Part shown: positions 1-7,343 of the stretch, in pieces | Layout: every line of letters starts with the position of its first letter | Numbering within the stretch: the first letter of the stretch is position 1 | From: Devosia sp. | GTDB lineage: Bacteria; Pseudomonadota; Alphaproteobacteria; Rhizobiales; Devosiaceae | Direction of reading: 5' to 3' | Length of the DNA stretch: 35,573 nucleotides | Assembly (NCBI GenBank): GCA_030680995.1 | Contig: JAUXUM010000110.1 | Location: 1-35,573, forward strand | Translations under genes and position numbers: made by a program | Notes under the pieces: generated by a model | Database searches by the model: none | The model's input: the letters and a program-made list of their open reading frames with translations, nothing else | What the model was told of the DNA's origin: nothing

Positions 1-37
1 GAAAAGCGCCCCGTGGGTTCGAATCCTACCGCCTCCG
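1..37 (+). tRNA. tRNA-Ser, 3' part only
   Basis: The window opens inside a class II tRNA. Bases 1-12 are the end of a long variable arm (GAAAA loop, then GCGC). The T arm is GTGGG-TTCGAAT-CCTAC at 13-29. The acceptor strand CGCCTCC is at 30-36 and the discriminator G at 37. A long variable arm with G73 and an acceptor pairing to GGAGGCG fits tRNA-Ser. The anticodon lies outside the window, so the isoacceptor is unknown. The bases after G37 are CCG, so CCA is apparently not encoded. Confidence 0.8.
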
Positions 38-50
38 CCGACGACCTAAA

Positions 51-87
51 GTGCCCCGCACCTTAGCTGATGTGTGATGCGGGGCAC
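51..87. terminator. Bidirectional hairpin terminator between tRNA-Ser and metZ
   Basis: GTGCCCCGCA (51-60) and TGCGGGGCAC (78-87) form a perfect 10-bp stem with a 17-nt loop. Read on the minus strand the stem is followed by TTTAGG, so it can end metZ transcripts. Read on the plus strand it lies 14 nt past the tRNA. The T-run is short, so the strength as an intrinsic terminator is uncertain. Confidence 0.65.
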
Positions 88-133
88 AATCATTTCGACC
101 AACGTTTCTCCGCGGCCTCCCGTCACGTCTCCC

Positions 134-1336
134 TCACACCCCCAGCCCGAACTCCAGATCCGCGATCAAATCCTCCGCCGCCTCCAGCCCCACCGATAGC
201 CGCAACAGCCCCGGGGCGATCCCGGACTCCAGCCGGATCTCCTCGCTCAGCCGCTGATGCGTCGTCGTCCGCGGGTGGGTGATGATGGATTTGGCGTCGC
301 CCAGATTGTTCGAAATCAGGATCACGCTCAGCGCATCGGCCACCTTGAACGCCGTTTCCTGCCCGCCCTTGACCTCGAAGGCGACCAGCGTCGAGCCGCC
401 CTGCATCTGGCGCTTGCCCAATTCATATTGCGGATGCGCCTTGTGGTGCGGGTAGAGCACCTTGGCCACCTTGGGGTGGTTGCCCAGGAACTCGGCGATC
501 CTGCCGGCGCTCTCGGTCGATTGGCGCACGCGCAGCGGCAGCGTTTCGAGGCCCTTCAGCAGCACCCAGGCATTGAACGGGCTGAGCGACGGACCGGTCT
601 GGCGGATGAAGGTGTGGATGTCGCCGCCGATCAGCTCCTGGCTGCCCAGGATCGCCCCGCCCATCGCCCGGCCCTGGCCGTCGATATGCTTGGTCGCCGA
701 ATAGACCACCAGATCGGCCCCCAGCTTGAGCGGCGACTGCAGGACCGGCGTGGCGAAGACGTTGTCGACCACCCGCCTGGCCCCGTGCGCATGCGCGATC
801 TTCGCCACGGCGGCGATGTCGACCAGTTCCAGCGTCGGGTTGGTCGGGGTTTCGAGGAACACCGCCTTGGTGTTGGGCCGCATCGCCTTTTCGAAATTAG
901 CGGGATCCTTGCCGTCGACCAGGGTCGAGGCGATGCCCCAGCGCGGCAGATAGTCCTCGACCACGTAGCGGCAGGAGCCGAACAGCGCCCGCGCCGAAAC
1001 CACGTGGTCGCCGGCGCGCACCAGGCTCATCAGCGCGGTGGTGACCGCCGCCATGCCGGTCGCCAGCCCGCGCGCCGCCTCGGCGCCTTCGAGCAGCGCC
1101 ATGCGCTGCTGGAACATCTCCACCGTCGGGTTGGAGAAGCGCGAATAGATGTAGCCGGGATCCTCGTTCTTGAAGCGCCGCTCGGCCGCCGCCGAAGAGG
1201 GATAGACATATCCCGAGTTGAGGAACAGCGCTTCGGAGGTTTCCCCGTGCTGGCTGCGCACGGTGCCGCCATGCACCAGCTGCGTCTCGGGCGCGCGCTT
1301 TTTGGGATCGCTCAGCGGATTCTTCGACCTGGGCAT
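134..1336 (-). CDS. metZ: O-succinylhomoserine sulfhydrylase
   Basis: A 400-residue PLP enzyme of the Cys/Met metabolism family. It makes homocysteine from O-succinylhomoserine and sulfide, the direct sulfhydrylation route of methionine synthesis in the cytoplasm. The PLP-lysine motif YSATKHIDGQGR is present, as are YIYSRFSNPT near the N-terminus and the C-terminal LRLSVGLE. The GQGR sequence after the lysine is typical of MetZ rather than of cystathionine synthases or lyases. The ATG at 1336 is chosen because GAGG lies 8 nt upstream. A possible TTG at 1405 falls inside the 3' strand of the SAM-II aptamer and is rejected as a start. The gene has its own promoter and riboswitch and is a stand-alone unit divergent from dcd. 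Confidence 0.93.
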   Translation of the reverse strand: MPRSKNPLSDPKKRAPETQLVHGGTVRSQHGETSEALFLNSGYVYPSSAAAERRFKNEDPGYIYSRFSNPTVEMFQQRMALLEGAEAARGLATGMAAVTTALMSLVRAGDHVVSARALFGSCRYVVEDYLPRWGIASTLVDGKDPANFEKAMRPNTKAVFLETPTNPTLELVDIAAVAKIAHAHGARRVVDNVFATPVLQSPLKLGADLVVYSATKHIDGQGRAMGGAILGSQELIGGDIHTFIRQTGPSLSPFNAWVLLKGLETLPLRVRQSTESAGRIAEFLGNHPKVAKVLYPHHKAHPQYELGKRQMQGGSTLVAFEVKGGQETAFKVADALSVILISNNLGDAKSIITHPRTTTHQRLSEEIRLESGIAPGLLRLSVGLEAAEDLIADLEFGLGV

Positions 1337-1391
1337 TGCTAGAACCTCGAAAACAAAACACCGGCGCGCAATTCCGCGGCCGGTGAGCACT

Positions 1392-1448
1392 GGTCCCTTT
1401 AGCAAGTTGTTTTAAGTGGCTGCAATCAGACCGGCCAAATCACCACTT
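1392..1448 (-). promoter_or_regulatory. SAM-II riboswitch (metZ leader)
   Basis: On the minus strand the leader reads AAGTGG-TGATTTGGCCGG, then TTGCAG-CCACTT, then AAAACAACTTGCTAAAGG. The first stem pairs 1443-1448 with 1414-1419. The conserved GATTTG, TGCAGCCAC and GCTAAAGG blocks match the SAM-II pseudoknot consensus known from alphaproteobacterial met genes. GGTC in the loop can pair with GACC at the 3' end (1392-1395). The aptamer ends 55 nt before the metZ start and would lower expression when S-adenosylmethionine is plentiful. Confidence 0.92.
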
Positions 1449-1451
1449 GGA

Positions 1452-1496
1452 GCGCTCTCAGCCGAAGTGCCTTGCGGTTCGGCGGTTCGAGAGCGC
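1452..1496 (-). promoter_or_regulatory. Long hairpin immediately 5' of the SAM-II aptamer
   Basis: GCGCTCTC (1452-1459) pairs perfectly with GAGAGCGC (1489-1496), and inside it CCGAA (1462-1466) pairs with TTCGG (1478-1482). In the metZ transcript this stem ends 3 nt before the first aptamer stem and starts about 15 nt after the predicted transcription start. No T-run follows, so it does not look like a terminator. It may insulate the aptamer or stabilise the 5' end of the RNA. Confidence 0.6.
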
Positions 1497-1517
1497 GACC
1501 ATATATATTGCCCGGGG

Positions 1518-1546
1518 ATATAAGGCCGTTTGCCGCTTGGCGTCAA
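1518..1546 (-). promoter_or_regulatory. Sigma-70-type promoter of metZ
   Basis: On the minus strand TTGACG (1541-1546) and TTATAT (1518-1523) are separated by exactly 17 bp, close to the ideal housekeeping promoter. Transcription would start near 1511, leaving room for the hairpin and SAM-II aptamer in a leader of about 175 nt. Confidence 0.75.
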
Positions 1547-1627
1547 TTGCGCCGGTTGCTAGTGAGTGAAGCGCGGCGCTGAACGCGGCGAGCATGGCGA
1601 GCCGCCAGCAGGAAGTTGCGGGGTACG

Positions 1628-2737
1628 ATGGCAGAGAGCGAGCTTTGGGCGAAGGGCGTGTTTCCCGCCCGCTTCATCGAGCGGCTGGCACAGCACGGCG
1701 CCATCATCGCCCCGCCTTTCGATGCCGATCAGGTGCAGCCGGCGAGCCTCGATCTGCGGCTCGGCGACGTCGCCTACCGCATCCGTGCCAGCTTCCTGCC
1801 CGGACCCGACCACAAGGTCGCCGAGCGCATCGAGACGCTCAAACTCCATGAGCTCGATCTGCGCGAAGAGGCGGTGCTGGAGCGCGGCTGCGTCTACCTG
1901 GTGCCCCTGCAGGAGAGCCTGAAGCTGCCCCCGAGCGTTTCCGCCGGCGCCAATCCCAAATCGTCGACGGGGCGGCTCGACGTCTTCCCCCGGGTGATCG
2001 GCGACCGCACGCGCGGTTTCGACACCCTGCCGGCCGGCTACGAGGGCCAGCTCTACCTCGAGATCAGCCCGCGCACCTTTCCGGTCAGGGTGCGCCGGGG
2101 ATCGCGGCTTTCCCAGATGCGGTTCCGGGTCGGCGACACGCGGCTGAGCGTCGCCGAGCACAGGACGCTGCACGAGGTCGAAACCCTGGTCTTCGATCCC
2201 AACGAGGAGGTGGGGGAGGGGGTCTCGCTCTCGATCGACCTGAAGGGCGAGGGGCGCAATGGCCTCATCGGCTTCCGCTCCAAGCGGCACACCGCGGTCA
2301 TCGACATGGATTTGAAGGATACCCTCGATGTGCTCGACTACTGGGAGCCGCTGATCAATCGGGGCTCCGAGCAGTTCATCCTCGATCCGGACGAGTTCTA
2401 CATCCTCGTCTCCCGCGAAAGCGTGCACGTGCCGCCCGCCTACGCCGCCGAGATGGCGCCGTTCGATCCGCTGGTGGGCGAGTTCCGCGTCCACTATGCC
2501 GGCTTCTTCGATCCCGGCTTCGGCCACTCCGCCGCCGGCGGCACCGGCAGCCGCGCCGTGCTCGAAGTGCGCAGCCGCGAGGTACCGTTCCTGCTCGGCC
2601 ACGGCCAGACCATCGGCCGGCTGATCTACGAGCGGCTGGCCGAGCCGCCCGACCGGCTCTACGGCGCCGGCCTGGGTTCCAACTACCAGGCTCAGACGCT
2701 CAAATTGAGCAAGCATTTCAAGCCCTATTCGGCATAG
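1628..2737 (+). CDS. dcd: 2'-deoxycytidine 5'-triphosphate deaminase (long alphaproteobacterial type)
   Basis: A 369-residue protein of the dCTP deaminase/dUTPase fold. It converts dCTP to dUTP for thymidylate synthesis. It is about twice the length of the E. coli enzyme and looks like two fused domains. The first contains the nucleotide-binding block PKSSTGRLDVFPRVIGDRTR near residues 110-130. The second contains FRSKRHTAVIDM and the C-terminal half. PASLDLRLG near residue 40 is the usual N-terminal Dcd signature. The ATG at 1628 is preferred over an in-frame TTG at 1616; AGGAAG lies upstream. metZ and dcd as divergent neighbours is a plausible rhizobial arrangement. Its last codons are echoed at 3992-4017. 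Confidence 0.9.
   Translation: MAESELWAKGVFPARFIERLAQHGAIIAPPFDADQVQPASLDLRLGDVAYRIRASFLPGPDHKVAERIETLKLHELDLREEAVLERGCVYLVPLQESLKLPPSVSAGANPKSSTGRLDVFPRVIGDRTRGFDTLPAGYEGQLYLEISPRTFPVRVRRGSRLSQMRFRVGDTRLSVAEHRTLHEVETLVFDPNEEVGEGVSLSIDLKGEGRNGLIGFRSKRHTAVIDMDLKDTLDVLDYWEPLINRGSEQFILDPDEFYILVSRESVHVPPAYAAEMAPFDPLVGEFRVHYAGFFDPGFGHSAAGGTGSRAVLEVRSREVPFLLGHGQTIGRLIYERLAEPPDRLYGAGLGSNYQAQTLKLSKHFKPYSA
2699..2725 (+). repeat. dcd 3'-end repeat, copy 1 (inside dcd)
   Basis: This stretch near the end of dcd shares the core TTGAGCAAGCAT, plus flanking CTCAA and GCCC, with 3992-4017. The two copies differ by two substitutions and one gap over about 27 bases. This copy encodes the residues LKLSKHFK. 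Confidence 0.75.
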
Positions 2738-2775
2738 CGTCAGCTCGCAGTACGAGACAACACAGGGATACATCG

Positions 2776-3306
2776 ATGCTTCGGCTGATGCTTCTTCGTC
2801 ACGCCAAAGCCGGGAGACCCGGGGGCGCCGGCGACCACGAGCGGCCGCTTGCCGGACGCGGAAGGGAGGACGGCGCGAGAATGGGCCGGTATATGGCGGC
2901 CGAGGGACTGCTGCCTGACCTTGCCGTCGTCTCGTCGGCCCGCCGGGCGCAGGAAACCTGGAGCCACGTATGCCCGGCTTTCGCGCGCGGTGTCGCCCTG
3001 CGCAGCGATCGCCGCATCTACGAGGCCCCGGCGGGGACGATCCTCGAGGTGATCGGCGATACCGGACCCGGTGTGGCGGCGCTCCTGCTCGTCGGGCACA
3101 ATCCGGGCTTCCATGATCTGGCTCTTCGGCTCGCCGGCAAGGGCAAGCAGGCCGACCTGGACCGGCTTCACCAGGAGTACCCGACCGCCGGCCTCGTCGT
3201 CGTCGACTTCGATGCCGGGAGCTGGCGTGAGCTATTCGACGGCCAAGGCCGGCTTGAGCGGTTCGAAACGCCCGGATCGATCGGCAAGGCGACGGGCACC
3301 GGCTGA
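2776..3306 (+). CDS. SixA-like histidine phosphatase family protein
   Basis: A 176-residue member of the histidine phosphatase superfamily, SixA branch. LLRHAKA at residues 6-12 supplies the catalytic RH(G/A) motif, and VGHNPG near residue 110 supplies the second conserved histidine. SixA proteins dephosphorylate phosphohistidine on phosphotransfer proteins such as ArcB or, in E. coli, the nitrogen PTS protein NPr; the target here is unknown. It starts 38 bp after dcd on the same strand and may be cotranscribed. A GGCCGG-CGC-CCGGCC hairpin at 3308-3322, without a T-run, follows the stop codon. Confidence 0.85.
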   Translation: MLRLMLLRHAKAGRPGGAGDHERPLAGRGREDGARMGRYMAAEGLLPDLAVVSSARRAQETWSHVCPAFARGVALRSDRRIYEAPAGTILEVIGDTGPGVAALLLVGHNPGFHDLALRLAGKGKQADLDRLHQEYPTAGLVVVDFDAGSWRELFDGQGRLERFETPGSIGKATGTG

Positions 3307-3401
3307 CGGCCGGCGCCCGGCCGGCGGACATTGTCGATGCACTCCTTGCAGGTTGAGCACGTCGATCGCAGCGCCGCCGCCAGAGCGCGGAGCCTGGCCA
3401 G

Positions 3402-3421
3402 GGATTGACGTGAATCAATCC
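3402..3421 (+). promoter_or_regulatory. FNR/FixK-type operator upstream of the CBS gene
   Basis: GGATTGA (3402-3408), 6 bp, TCAATCC (3415-3421) is a perfect 20-bp dyad containing TTGAC-N4-ATCAA. This matches the TTGAY-N4-RTCAA anaerobox bound by FNR, FnrL and FixK regulators. Its centre lies about 78 bp upstream of the ATG at 3490. A start site 41.5 bp downstream (class II geometry) would fall near 3453, but no strong -10 hexamer is obvious there. Confidence 0.7.
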
Positions 3422-3489
3422 TCCGCCGGCGATTTCGATGCACTCTGCATTTCGCGGTGACCAAATCGCGCGGCTTGAGGGAGGGGCAA

Positions 3490-3918
3490 ATGACTACCGT
3501 GAGGCAGTTGCTCAAACAGAAGGGGCCACTTATTTGGTCCATCGGTCCAGACGCAACGGTCTTCGATGCCATAGCGAAAATGGCCGAAAAAGACATTGGA
3601 TCGCTGCTTGTGATGGACGGCGAAGAACTGGTCGGCATCATCACCGAACGACACTATGCACGAAAAGTCGTTCTGAAAGGAAAGACCTCTCCGAAGACCC
3701 GGATCAGAGAAATAATGGAGAAGAAGGTCTTGTTCGTGCGTCCGGATCAATCCGTCGAGCAATGCATGGCCATCATGGGCCAAAAGCGGTTACGACATCT
3801 CCCCGTGCTCGAAGGAAAAAAGGTCGTAGGCGTGGTTTCGATCGGAGATCTGCTCGGAAGCGTTATCAGCGATCACAAATTCACAATCGATCAGCTCGAG
3901 CAATATATCCACGGGTAG
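3490..3918 (+). CDS. Tandem CBS-domain protein
   Basis: A 142-residue protein that is almost entirely a CBS pair, with repeats at about residues 10-65 and 75-132. GSLLVMDGEELVGIITERHYARK and RLRHLPVLEGKKVVGVVSIGDLL are the diagnostic halves. Such stand-alone modules usually bind adenine nucleotides and act as energy or redox sensors of unknown partners. The ATG at 3490 has GAGGGG 4 nt upstream and is preferred over an in-frame upstream start at 3457. An FNR/FixK-type dyad precedes the gene, so expression in low oxygen is likely. The coding sequence looks more AT-rich than its neighbours, and it lies inside the segment bracketed by the dcd 3'-end repeat, which allows for acquisition by transfer. 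Confidence 0.9.
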   Translation: MTTVRQLLKQKGPLIWSIGPDATVFDAIAKMAEKDIGSLLVMDGEELVGIITERHYARKVVLKGKTSPKTRIREIMEKKVLFVRPDQSVEQCMAIMGQKRLRHLPVLEGKKVVGVVSIGDLLGSVISDHKFTIDQLEQYIHG

Positions 3919-3991
3919 GGCTGGCGCGCGCGCCGCGGCGGTCTTCCCGCTTCACCTCGCCAGTCCCGGCTCCTGCTGTCCGGCGCGAAGC

Positions 3992-4017
3992 CTCAAGTTG
4001 AGCAAGCATCTCAGCCC
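3992..4017 (+). repeat. dcd 3'-end repeat, copy 2 (remnant before tRNA-Gly)
   Basis: This noncoding copy of the dcd tail (core TTGAGCAAGCAT) lies 95 bp upstream of tRNA-Gly and 74 bp after the CBS gene. The sixA-like and CBS genes lie between the two copies. It looks like a leftover gene end from an insertion or duplication. Confidence 0.7.
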
Positions 4018-4111
4018 GCTCACGGCCTGGTTTCCGTTCATTTGCGGTTCATCATTGTGGCGAAGGAGAGGTGTTGACGCCCAATCCCTTTTGCCGCAGA
4101 TAGGAGCGCAT

Positions 4112-4185
4112 GCGGGTGTAGCTCAATGGTAGAGCAGCAGCTTCCCAAGCTGAATACGAGGGTTCGATTCCCTTCACCCGCTCCA
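4112..4185 (+). tRNA. tRNA-Gly (anticodon CCC)
   Basis: A 74-nt cloverleaf with CCA encoded. The acceptor GCGGGTG pairs with CACCCGC. The D arm is GCTC-AATGGTA-GAGC. The anticodon loop TTCCCAA (4142-4148) gives CCC, reading GGG codons. The T arm is GAGGG-TTCGATT-CCCTT. The last pair of the anticodon stem is a G-A mismatch. Confidence 0.97.
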
Positions 4186-4217
4186 GCCTCCGCCACATCG
4201 GCAAGCCGCCCAGCGCG

Positions 4218-6797
4218 TCAGGAGGCCTCGCGCCAGCGCTCCGTGCGCAGCAGCGCTTCCAGCGCATCGGCCGGCATCGGCCGCGCAAAGGCGTAGCCCT
4301 GTACGATGTCGCAGCCGAGCTCCCGCAGGATGTGGGCCTGCTCCATGGTCTCCACCCCTTCGGCCACCACGATGATTCCGAGCGACTTGCCGATGTCGAT
4401 GAGCGAGCGGACCAGGCGGCGTTGCGTTTGCGACGTGGCGATCGCCGTGAGGAACTGGCGGTCGATCTTGAAGCGCCGCGGATTGAGCTTGAGCAGACTG
4501 ACGATCGAGGCGTGGCCGGTGCCGAAGTCGTCGATGTCGATGGCGATGCCTAGCTCCCTGATCTGGTCGAGGTTCCAGCTCACCGACTCGTCCGGTTCGT
4601 CCAGAAAGATCGACTCCAGGAGTTCGAACGAGAGCGTCCCGGGTTCGATCCGTAGGCCGCGCAGACTATCGACCAACTGCTGATCGTGGAGGCGCCGGAA
4701 TGAGACGTTCACCGATACGGAAGCCACGGGCAGGCCGGCGGCGGACCAGCGGCCGTAATCCGCCAGCGCCTGCTCCAGAATCAGCCGGTCGATATCGGTC
4801 AGGGCGTTGAGATCTTCGGCGATCTTCAGGAACGATGCCGGCGCCAGGGTTCCCTCGGTTGGATGCTGCCAGCGGGCCAGCGCCTCGACGCCGACAATGT
4901 CGAGCGTCTGCGCGTCCAGCAGCGGCTGATAGAACGGCACGAACTCGTTCTGCTCGATGCCGCGCAGGATGTCGTCGGCGACCCGCTTGGTGTTGACCGC
5001 CTCGGTCTGCAGGGCCTCCGAAAAGAACTCATAGCGGTTCTTGCCGCGGCCCTTGGCGCGATAGAGCGCGATGTCGGCATCGATCAGCAGGAGCTTCGGA
5101 TCGATGGCGGCGCCGCTCTGGGTGGCGATGCCCACGCTCGCGCCGAACCGGCACAGATGGCCCTCGTACGGGATGGGCCGGCGCACCTGTTCGATGATCG
5201 ATTCGGCAAGCGCGGTCAGGCGCTGACTATTGCCGGCAAAGGGGCAGACCACGACGAATTCATCGCCGCCGACACGGGCGACGAATTCGCCGCCGCCAAG
5301 ATTGGCCCGCAGCAGCTTTGCCACATGCACCAGCATGGCGTCGCCCGCCGCATGTCCGAGCGTGTCGTTGATCTGCTTGAAGCGATCGAGGTCGATGTGC
5401 AGCAGCGCGATGCTGCCGCCGTGCTTGGCGCGCGAGGCGGCGTGTTTGCTCAAAATCCCGTCGAGGTAGCGCCGGTTGGGCAGCCCGGTCAGCGTGTCGT
5501 GCAGCGCATTGTGTTCGATGCGGGCCCTGACGGCCTCCAGTTCGACGTTACGTGCTTCCGCGAGGGTCTTGGCCCGCTCCAGATCGTGCTGGGCCGCCAC
5601 CTCCGCCGTCACGTCCCAATTTGCGCCCAGCACTTTGCGCCGCCCATCGGCATCCCGGTAGAAGACGCCCCGCGTTCGTATGGTACGGATCTCGCCGTGC
5701 GGCCGGACGATCCGGAATTCGAAATCGTATTGCCCCTGCCTTTCGACCGCGTCCCGAACCAGGGCCTGCGCCCTTTCCGCGTCCTCCGGATGCAAGCTCC
5801 GTTCCCAGTCGACGGGGCCGATTTCCGACCCATCGCAGGGAACTCCGTACATCTCGCGGACACGATTGTCCCAGAACACGCTGCCGTCCTCGAGATCGGC
5901 CTCGAACACCCCAGTGCGGGAAACCTCGAGCGCCAGTTCGAGGCGACGCGACAGCCGGGCCATGTCCGCTTCGGCCAGCTTGCGCTGGGTGATGTCGGTG
6001 TCGGTCCCGATGATCCTTTTCGGCTTGCCGTCAGGCCACCATTCGATCGGAGCGCCCCGGCTGGATATCCATATTTGGTGGCCGTCACGGTGCCGCTCGC
6101 GATATTCGAGATACACACGCTCGAGTTCGCCCTTTTGCTGCCGCGCAATGAGCTCGAGGATCCGGTCGCGGTCGTCCGGATGCAGCCGCTCGAGCCAGGC
6201 CGCATGTGTGTCACCGCGCTCGTCGTCGGCATCCATGCCCCGCAGCAGCCGCCAAGTGCGGGAATGGTGGACGGTCCCGGTGGCGAGGTCGAAGTCCCAC
6301 ACGCCCTGGCGGGCGGTCTCGAACGCCATCTCCCAGCGGCTCTCGCTGCGGTCGAGCGCAACCTTCACGCCGCGCGTGGCGGTGATGTCCTGACAGCTAC
6401 CCCATGACACGACGCGGCCGTCGCAGGCCGATCCGGTGCGGATGCTGGCGCTGAGGATGCGTCCTTCGCCGTTGCCGCCCTTCAGCCGGAACTCGAAGCT
6501 GCCGCTCCCGCCCGTCCGCTGCGCCTCGCGGATCCGCGCGAAGACGTTCCGGCGATCTTCGGGGAGGATGTATCTGAAACAGGATCGCAGGGATGCTTCC
6601 GTGGCAAGACCACCGCAGTCGGCGAGCCGCATCAGCCCCGCGGAGCATGAAAGGTTTCGCTCGCCGCTCCGCCAGGTCCAGCTTCCGAGGCCGGCCAGCC
6701 GTTCCGCCTCCGCGAGTTGTGAGGCCGCTCCGTCGAACACTGTTTGGTACCCGAGGTCCGGATTGGCGCACAGCGGTTGCTGGAAATCGAGCTTCAT
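4218..6797 (-). CDS. PAS-PAS-PAS-GGDEF-EAL protein (cyclic di-GMP turnover)
   Basis: An 859-residue signalling protein with three N-terminal PAS domains (roughly residues 25-140, 150-275 and 280-405), a short coiled linker, GGDEF (about 430-590) and EAL (about 605-855). The diguanylate cyclase motif GGDEF near residue 510 is intact. The inhibitory I-site position five residues before it reads GGGE instead of RxxD, so product feedback at that site is unlikely. The phosphodiesterase motifs are all present: EALARW near 636, SVNVSFRRL, DDFGTG, KIDRQF and EGVET. Both activities are therefore possible. No membrane segment is seen, so it is probably cytosolic. The ATG at 6797 is preferred over an in-frame TTG at 6851, though its ribosome site is weak. 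It converges on tRNA-Gly. Confidence 0.92.
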   Translation of the reverse strand: MKLDFQQPLCANPDLGYQTVFDGAASQLAEAERLAGLGSWTWRSGERNLSCSAGLMRLADCGGLATEASLRSCFRYILPEDRRNVFARIREAQRTGGSGSFEFRLKGGNGEGRILSASIRTGSACDGRVVSWGSCQDITATRGVKVALDRSESRWEMAFETARQGVWDFDLATGTVHHSRTWRLLRGMDADDERGDTHAAWLERLHPDDRDRILELIARQQKGELERVYLEYRERHRDGHQIWISSRGAPIEWWPDGKPKRIIGTDTDITQRKLAEADMARLSRRLELALEVSRTGVFEADLEDGSVFWDNRVREMYGVPCDGSEIGPVDWERSLHPEDAERAQALVRDAVERQGQYDFEFRIVRPHGEIRTIRTRGVFYRDADGRRKVLGANWDVTAEVAAQHDLERAKTLAEARNVELEAVRARIEHNALHDTLTGLPNRRYLDGILSKHAASRAKHGGSIALLHIDLDRFKQINDTLGHAAGDAMLVHVAKLLRANLGGGEFVARVGGDEFVVVCPFAGNSQRLTALAESIIEQVRRPIPYEGHLCRFGASVGIATQSGAAIDPKLLLIDADIALYRAKGRGKNRYEFFSEALQTEAVNTKRVADDILRGIEQNEFVPFYQPLLDAQTLDIVGVEALARWQHPTEGTLAPASFLKIAEDLNALTDIDRLILEQALADYGRWSAAGLPVASVSVNVSFRRLHDQQLVDSLRGLRIEPGTLSFELLESIFLDEPDESVSWNLDQIRELGIAIDIDDFGTGHASIVSLLKLNPRRFKIDRQFLTAIATSQTQRRLVRSLIDIGKSLGIIVVAEGVETMEQAHILRELGCDIVQGYAFARPMPADALEALLRTERWREAS

Positions 6798-7051
6798 GAC
6801 CGGCGGGCCCTGTTCGGGACGGTTTCCGGAACATCGGCAACCGTTCCACAAGCATGGGGCGCGGCGCTTTACATTTCATTACAGACTGGATGCAGATTGT
6901 CGGCGGCCGGCAGGTCCGGAGCCAGAGCCCGGACAGCGGGCGGGACTGACGTACCAATACCGGCCCCGGCGGCGCCAACAACTGCGGTTGCGCGGCGCGC
7001 CGGCTTTGAGTAGGTTGCGCACCGTTCGCGCCGTCCATTTTGGCCGAAGCG

Positions 7052-7128
7052 GCACCCGTAGCTCAGCTGGATAGAGCGTCGCCCTCCGAAGGCGAAGGCC
7101 CCGCGTTCGAATCGCGGCGGGTGCGCCA
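7052..7128 (+). tRNA. tRNA-Arg (anticodon CCG)
   Basis: A 77-nt cloverleaf with CCA encoded. The acceptor GCACCCG pairs with CGGGTGC. The D arm is GCTC-AGCTGGATA-GAGC. The anticodon stem TCGCC/GGCGA holds the loop CTCCGAA, giving anticodon CCG. The T arm is CCGCG-TTCGAAT-CGCGG. Confidence 0.97.
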
Positions 7129-7237
7129 TTTTGCAGTGTTCATTCCAAAGTCGGGGTGCTGGAACTCGGCATTGTTCTCGACTGAGGCTTAGCAGGCCAC
7201 TTCCGCTATGGCTTTCGTGTTGACGAAATTGTCGGAT

Positions 7238-7261
7238 CTCGCGCTTGAGCGGTGGCGGCAC
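7238..7261. repeat. rpiR 3'-end direct repeat, copy 1 (noncoding)
   Basis: This 24-bp block (core GCGCTTGAGCGGTGGCGG) is identical to 7353-7376, 115 bp away; the similarity continues as TGTTGT with a single-base gap. Copy 2 is the last coding part of the RpiR gene. This copy lies beyond its stop codon, about 110 bp from tRNA-Arg. Confidence 0.85.
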
Positions 7262-7285
7262 TGTTGTCGCGCATCAGTCGGACAA

Positions 7286-7306
7286 TGCCGGCCCGACAGG
7301 CCGGCA
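7286..7306 (-). terminator. Possible terminator hairpin downstream of rpiR
   Basis: TGCCGGCC (7286-7293), a 5-nt loop and GGCCGGCA (7299-7306) form a perfect 8-bp stem 38 bp past the rpiR stop codon. On the minus strand it is followed by TTGTCC, a poor T-run. Confidence 0.45.
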
Positions 7307-7343
7307 ACGGGAAAGCACGAACGAGACGCTTGGGCCGGCCCTG

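Noticed and set aside
257-1342. 361-codon open frame on the plus strand, antisense to metZ
   Set aside because: Arg/Leu/Gly-rich shadow produced by high-GC codon use; metZ on the other strand has full family motifs, a promoter and a riboswitch.
1337-1405. Longer metZ with a TTG start at 1405
   Set aside because: The extra codons lie inside the SAM-II 3' strand and leader; the ATG at 1336 has a ribosome site.
1559-3418. 619-codon minus-strand frame
   Set aside because: Antisense to dcd and the SixA-like gene, both with clear motifs; composition typical of a shadow.
4863-6407. 514-codon plus-strand frame
   Set aside because: Antisense to the GGDEF-EAL gene whose catalytic motifs are intact.
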